Below, in pieces: positions 59,411-64,000 of a stretch of DNA of 64,000 nt. Below the pieces are notes generated by a model. It had not been told where the DNA came from. It was given only the letters and a program-made list of their open reading frames with translations, and made no database searches. Location: assembly GCA_035610365.1 (NCBI GenBank), contig CM069432.1, positions 9,734,001-9,798,000 on the forward strand, read 5' to 3'. Every line of letters begins with the position of its first letter. Positions within the stretch are counted from its first letter, which is position 1. The position numbers were made by a program, and so were the translations under genes. Origin of the DNA: Aquatica leii. Taxonomy: Eukaryota > Arthropoda > Insecta > Coleoptera > Lampyridae.

Positions 59411-59569
59411 TTTTCTTCACATCATAGTAGCCCGATTTCCGCTTGTCCCTTTCTGTTCCTTAGCAACTTAACAAATGAAAGTCTCTTATTGTCAATAGTT
59501 CGTGAAATCATTGTTGATAGTAATCTGCATAGTTACCTTGTTAATAACTGGTTATCTACTTATTGTGCG

Positions 59570-60635
59570 ATGAATTTCTCAAAAGAAGAGCTGATTAATA
59601 TGACCTATGCTTTAGGAGAGGCTGAAAGGAACTGCTTGTTGGCGTCACGAATTTACGAACAAAAGTTACCCTTTTGCTAGACATCTAAGATCTGAAGCGT
59701 TTGAACATCTTCGAGAACGATTTGAAGACACAGGAAATGTCAAATATAAAAAAAGAGATGTAGAACAACGTACAGTTACAAACGACGAAAACGAGTTGAC
59801 AGTTTTATTAAGTGTAGAAGAAAATCCTCACGTAAGTGTTTGTCAGATCGCGGTGCTAGTAGATCTTAGCAAAACTTCAAAACAAAGAATTATAAGCAAA
59901 CATAAATTTCACCCATACCATTTGTGCTTGCATCAAAGCCTACGACCGCAAGATTTCGCAGATCGCGTCGCATTTTGCAATACTATTATAGAAAAAATTA
60001 ACCAACAACCCAATTTTATTGACTTTGTGCTATTCAGCGACGAAGCAAGTTTTAATAACGTAGGAGTCGTTAATAAACATAATATGCACTATTACTCTGT
60101 TGAAAATCCACACTGGGTACGACAGATAGACTACCAGAATCAGTGGACTGTGAATGTGTGGGGTGGTATTATCAATACGAATGTAATAGGACCTTTCTTT
60201 TTTGATGGTTCCCTGACAGGCGAAAAATATCTGCAATTCTTTCACGAAGATTTACCACAATTACTTGAAAATGTAAATCTACATACTCGACAAACTATGT
60301 ATTACCAACATGATGGAGCCTCGCCACACTACCATAATCGAGTACGTCGGTATTTAGAACATTGGCGCGAAGATCGGTTGATAGGTCGCGGTGGTCCCAT
60401 TGCTTGGCCAGCGAGATCACCCGATCTCACTCCCCTAGACTTTTTTCTTTGGGGATATGTAAAACAGGAGGTGTATAAGAATTTGCCTACTACACCGGCC
60501 AATATGAAAGTTCGAATTGGAGAGGCCTTTTGAAGAATTCGAAGAACTACCCTTCAAAATGTCAAAACAACTTTCACTAGGCGGTTGGCATTGTGTATTG
60601 CTAAAAATGGAAACATTTTTAAACATTTAATATAA
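59570..60635 (+). pseudogene. Mariner/Tc1-superfamily transposase, one frameshift and one late stop
   Basis: It begins MNFSKEELINMTYALGEAERN at 59570. The frame slips once near 59667, then runs without a stop from about 59670 to 60531. The catalytic Asp residues are in FVLFSDEASF (about 60027), in YYQHDGASPH (about 60310), and in ARSPDLTPLDFFLWG (about 60415), giving a D,D,D-type core. IGRGGP and NPHWVRQ are typical of the insect branch of this group. A TGA at 60531-60533 interrupts the C-terminus; the same frame goes on (RIRRTTLQNV) to a natural stop at 60633-60635. Two small lesions separate it from an open gene, so it is probably inactive now. Confidence 0.85.
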
Positions 60636-60777
60636 AATTTATAATTCATTGTGTCCTTTAATCCCATTTTAAAGATTATGGTTATACTGTTCCGTTCTAC
60701 GAGTAAATAATAGTTCCCCTTCTGTAGTCCATTGTTTCATTGTCCTAATTTATTTTATAGACCCTTATTGTGACAAA

Positions 60778-60910
60778 TTCAAGAAAAGTAACAAAATTTT
60801 GCAATTTTCAACTTTAAGACTAAATAATTCAAAAACACTTAGAAATAGGTAGTATAAAGTGAGTATCTATTGAAAGCTCGTAAAAAATGCTATTCAAATC
60901 TGTAATAAAA
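60778..60910 (-). repeat. Right terminal inverted repeat of the mariner-like element
   Basis: Reverse complement of 59278-59410 with four differences. Confidence 0.8.
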
Positions 60911-61280
60911 TATAGGGTGTGCCATTTAAAAAAAATGAGAAAAATAACATTGCGCAAAATGGACCACCTTGTATATGTAGAGAAAAGAGTCTGCAATTTG
61001 AGTATAGAGGTCAATACTAGACATATTAGAAATACAAATACCAAAATTTCACTTCGATATATTTAAAGATGGCGGAACAGGAGCCTACTCAATTGACTAA
61101 TTTTTTTACATAAAAAGGGCAATAACTCAGGAACCGTTGGTAGTAGATCCATAGTACTTAGTATCATTTTGCTCAGTATTTAACAGAGAGTTCAAATATA
61201 TAAAAATATATAGGGCATTCCATTTAAGAAAACACAAGTTTGGTGTGGTACTCGAAAATGGGCCACCCTGTATACACCAA
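60911..61280. repeat. Two related AGGGYRTKCCATTTAA repeat units
   Basis: ATATAGGGTGTGCCATTTAA...AAATGGACCACCTTGTATA (60911-60977) and ATATAGGGCATTCCATTTAAG...AAATGGGCCACCCTGTATA (61208-61275) are two copies of a short unit about 297 bases apart. Similar words occur at 50243 and 50760. They look like a dispersed insect repeat. Confidence 0.5.
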
Positions 61281-62040
61281 AATATTTTTGCTCCTCGTTG
61301 TCGACTACAAGAATCTGTTATAATATATTTTTTTAAATCAACAGTATAGGCGTAATCTTCCACCCCCAGATCGTTGGGGCACACGGTATATCTCGTTTGT
61401 GTTCATGTTCAAAAGCTTCTACTGAACCGCCTAGTACGAAAATATCGAATATTGGCAACTCTTTTTAATACAGTCGAAAATCTAGCTTTAGTAGGATATC
61501 ATTTTTAAATAAGATATACCATTATTTGTTTTTTTTTGTGTTTACAAACGACAACACAATTTTTCTTGGTACAACATTTAAAAAGAAGATTGAAAATTAT
61601 ATAGTACGTCCATAGCATTTTCATTTCATTTTGGTGCATTCTATGTTAGTGGTCTGTAATTTAGCTGATCACGCAAGTGCAATTTGATGCTGCGGTCGGA
61701 GATTAAACATAAAATTAACGTTGAATCGGCCTTTGTTGAAAGCATGTTCCCATAACCCACTAATCTTGAACTATTTTCTCATTATAAGTAATTAACAAGT
61801 ACATTATCGGATAATTTTAAACAAACTGAAAGGTCAAGTACATTTCAAAAATTTTTTTTTATTTGTTTATTTATTAATCATTTTAAAACAGCTATATTAA
61901 GCAATTAAATATAAGATAACGTTAAAATACAATTAAGATCGTTGCCTTTTAATAACCACTCTTGGCTGTAAAAATGCTTGTTATAAGCTTGATTTCGACT
62001 AAATGAAGTCGACGCGATAATTTGAAACAGTCATAAATAA
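61280..62040. other. AT-rich stretch without a recognised gene
   Basis: No coding or element boundary could be supported here. Confidence 0.35.
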
Positions 62041-62049
62041 TTTTTAATG

Positions 62050-62686
62050 AAAACGCATACTTTGAATTAACTTCTAAGGCCTCATATTTTATTCGGTACT
62101 TGACCCTATTGCGAGAGCTGATGGAAATAAACCCACAAGTAACAACAGTAACATTGACATCAACCTGCCCATGCCCAACATTGAACTTCCGATCTTTAGT
62201 GGTAAATTCGAAGACTGGATAGAATTTTGCGACGCGTTCAATGCAATGATCAATGATAATCCGAAATTAAAGAATGTTTATTATTTAAATAGTTAGTTAA
62301 AGAGCGAAGCAGCTCAAAAAATAAAAACTTGAAAAATTTCTGATGAAAATTATATCGCTGCTTGGGACATTTTAACTAAAAAATATGAGAACAAAAAACT
62401 CGCTATAAACAAGAATATTAGGGCATTATTTAATTTAGAAGTTATCAAACGAGATACCTATTCACAATTACAATCATTTCTAGATGAACTGCAAAACATC
62501 ATTCATGTGCTTAAACAAAATTCAAAATTAACCTTAAGCACTAGGCAAGATTGGGAATCAAATATCAAAAGGGACATCTTTCCTACAGTTCAGGAATTTG
62601 TAGACTTTATTGATAATGTTTGCTATATGTTAGGATCTTTTGAAGTCAACAAGTTTAGTCAAGGTTTATCCAATAACAATAATTAA
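62050..62686 (+). pseudogene. BEL-type gag domain (DUF1759) fragment
   Basis: The frame reads IELPIFSGKFEDWIEFCDAFNAMI (62185-62256), then KNVYYLNS, a stop (TAG at about 62294), AAQKIKT with another stop, then NYIAAWDILTKKYENKKLA and LQSFLDELQNIIHVL. This is the BEL/Pao gag fold seen also at 6944. Part of its C-terminal half is shortened. It ends in SQGLSNNNN and a stop at 62684-62686. Directly after, in another frame, a Jockey-type ORF1 begins. Confidence 0.7.
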
Positions 62687-63486
62687 CTAAAGAGGATGAC
62701 TTTAGAATATTAACAAAACACTTCAACGATAACAGTATCAAATATCACACCTACCAAAACCCAAACAGCAAACCACTTAACGTTGTAATTCAAAATGTAC
62801 CATTATCTCTAACAAATCAAGAAATTTTTACCGAACTAAGCAGCTCACTTCCAGTTATTAAAGTCACACGCCTGCTGACTAAAGATAAACAACCACTACC
62901 AATCTGCGCAGTAGATCTAAACGATAATGAGCACGACAAAAAAATTTTCACTCTTAAAAGTATTCACCATTCGATCGTCGCCGTTGAATTGAGAAGAAAA
63001 CCAACAAACATACCCCAATGCCATCGCTGTCAAGACTACAATCATACCAAAAATTACTGTACACTTGACCCACGTTGCGTGAAATGCGGAGACAACCATC
63101 AACATCAGCAATGTAAAAAACAACCAGATGAAACACCTAAATGTGTCAACTGCGGAGGCCCGCATCCCGCTAGTTACCGTGGCTGCAGCCACCACATTGA
63201 GATCCTACAAAAACGAACAAAAAATAATAGCAGCAACACTCATCCTACTCTAAGTCACAACAGAAATTATTTTACCAACCCTAATCGCTCATACGCAGAT
63301 CAAGCGCGAAATTCATCAACAACCAATTCCAATTCAAACAACGCAAACCAACCAGACAATTCGGCGACCCCACCTGATGTTAGTAACATAGTAAAAATCC
63401 TCATCGACTTAATAACCCCTTACCTTCCCTTAATTAAAACCTTCATCACCAGCACACTCCTTCCTATTCTTCTCAATGAACCCTAA
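62683..63486 (+). CDS. Jockey-type LINE ORF1 (PRE_C2HC and zinc knuckles)
   Basis: This frame is open from 62683 and has no ATG until 62989, so the true start is unclear. The N-terminal part (PLNVVIQNVPLSLTNQEIFTEL, TRLLTKDKQPLPICAVDL) is the RNA-binding domain found in Jockey-clade ORF1 proteins. Three zinc knuckles follow: CHRCQDYNHTKNYC, CVKCGDNHQHQQC and CVNCGGPHPASYRGC. Then comes an Asn/Thr-rich linker and a hydrophobic end (PYLPLIKTFITSTLLPILL). The stop overlaps the start of ORF2 by 11 bases. The protein would bind element RNA for retrotransposition. Confidence 0.8.
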   Translation, partial: LTKEDDFRILTKHFNDNSIKYHTYQNPNSKPLNVVIQNVPLSLTNQEIFTELSSSLPVIKVTRLLTKDKQPLPICAVDLNDNEHDKKIFTLKSIHHSIVAVELRRKPTNIPQCHRCQDYNHTKNYCTLDPRCVKCGDNHQHQQCKKQPDETPKCVNCGGPHPASYRGCSHHIEILQKRTKNNSSNTHPTLSHNRNYFTNPNRSYADQARNSSTTNSNSNNANQPDNSATPPDVSNIVKILIDLITPYLPLIKTFITSTLLPILLNEP

Positions 63487-64000
63487 ACCCCAAAAACCCA
63501 TAGAAAAACTAACAATCCTAAACTGGAATGCCAACGGAATCTTAACTCAACGAACACTTCTTATATCTTTTCTTGCCAGGCACAATATAGATGTTGCATG
63601 TATTACCGAATCTCATCTATCAGAAATAGACACACTCAAAATACCAGGATACCTAGTGTACAGAAAAGATAGAAATGCCAGAACTGCAGCTGGCAGAGTA
63701 GCTATACTCGTTAAAAAGAAAATAATTCACCACCCCATCTCTAGCATTGCTAACCTCACCCTAGAAACAATTGGAGCTAAAATTAAGCTAAATGACCAAT
63801 ACCTCACATTAGTAAGCACCTACAGGCAACCGAATAAAAAACTAATAGAGGAAGACCTTAAAGCTACATTCAACACTGCTGAACCACTCTTAATAATAGG
63901 AGACTTCAACTCAAAGAATCAACTATGGGGATGCAGAGCTAATCATTTCTGAAGGAATAAAGATGGAAGGTTACGCGACCAAATATTCTTTTCAGGTAAT
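63476..64000 (+). pseudogene. Jockey-type LINE ORF2, endonuclease part (runs off the window)
   Basis: The ORF2 start at 63476 overlaps ORF1. The apurinic-type endonuclease domain shows LTILNWNANGI, IDVACITESHLSE (catalytic Glu), GYLVYRKDR, GGVAI-like GRVAILVK, and IIGDFNSKNQLWGC (Asp/Asn of the GDFN motif). A TGA at 63950-63952 breaks the frame, which then continues (RNKDGRLRDQ) to the window edge. Reverse transcriptase lies beyond the window. The endonuclease nicks target DNA at insertion. Confidence 0.85.

Larger units (their letters stand above)
59278..60910 (+). mobile_element. Mariner-like element with 133 bp terminal inverted repeats
   Basis: The left repeat (59278-59410, starting TTTTATTACAGATTTG) and the right repeat (60778-60910) are reverse complements with only four differences by eye. 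The whole is 1633 bp with one transposase gene. No TA duplication is visible exactly at these borders, so the true ends may be a few bases off. Few differences between the arms mean the copy is young or the arms have been kept alike by conversion. Confidence 0.8.

Noticed and set aside
1..64000. tRNA, rRNA or an endogenous viral genome
   Set aside because: No cloverleaf-like tRNA or rRNA core was noticed, and no capsid, envelope or viral polymerase outside retroelement families was recognised. A tRNAscan or protein search could change this.

Overview
The window is a piece of a repeat-rich insect nuclear genome. A beetle is plausible but not proven. Evidence: AT-rich DNA, 45-51 bp introns, a pair of glycoside hydrolase family 1 (GH1) genes, and dense arthropod-type transposable elements (BEL/Pao, Mag-like Gypsy, R1-like, Jockey-like and Penelope-like elements, piggyBac, hAT, mariner, pogo/Tigger). 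The only host genes I can support are two intact, secreted-type GH1 genes on the + strand: GH1a at 30866-32628 (7 exons, 492 aa) and GH1b at 52980-54802 (8 exons, 494 aa, ending in KDEL). Splice positions and phases agree except for one extra intron in GH1b, so they are a duplicated pair pushed apart by about 20 kb of inserted elements.

Left of GH1a (1-30.1 kb) is a nest of elements. A decayed Tigger-like transposase lies at 2.2-3.1 kb and a Gypsy 3' fragment at 3.6-4.1 kb. A minus-strand Mag-like Gypsy relic (5.87-6.39 and 13.5-14.4 kb) is split by a BEL/Pao element (6392-13513; 204 bp LTRs; target duplication AATAC). That BEL is itself split by a reversed solo Gypsy LTR (9190-10547; duplication GACC). 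Then come mariner and piggyBac fragments on the minus strand. A Mag-like Gypsy with only 76 bp LTRs (18891-30062) is split by a younger Gypsy (23109-29833; LTRs of about 1.31 kb) that kept gag and part of integrase but lost protease, reverse transcriptase and RNase H.

Between the GH1 genes (32.7-52.9 kb): a 48 bp minisatellite interrupted by a hAT MITE with a perfect 8 bp target duplication, a long inverted repeat/palindrome, an R1-like LINE, a pogo-like DDE fragment, an old copy of the pyrimidine-rich Gypsy, a hAT transposase with a 581-codon open frame, a decayed mariner-like copy, a second LINE, and a Penelope-like 3' end. Beside the last lies a sequence with a complete hammerhead-ribozyme core, and about 80 bp inverted repeats flank this block.

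Right of GH1b (54.8-64 kb): an R1-like LINE abutting a piggyBac fragment, a nearly intact mariner-like element with 133 bp terminal inverted repeats, and a BEL-type gag domain joined directly to a Jockey-type LINE that runs off the window. No tRNA, rRNA, CRISPR or prokaryotic feature was seen. All calls come from reading by eye; no search was run.
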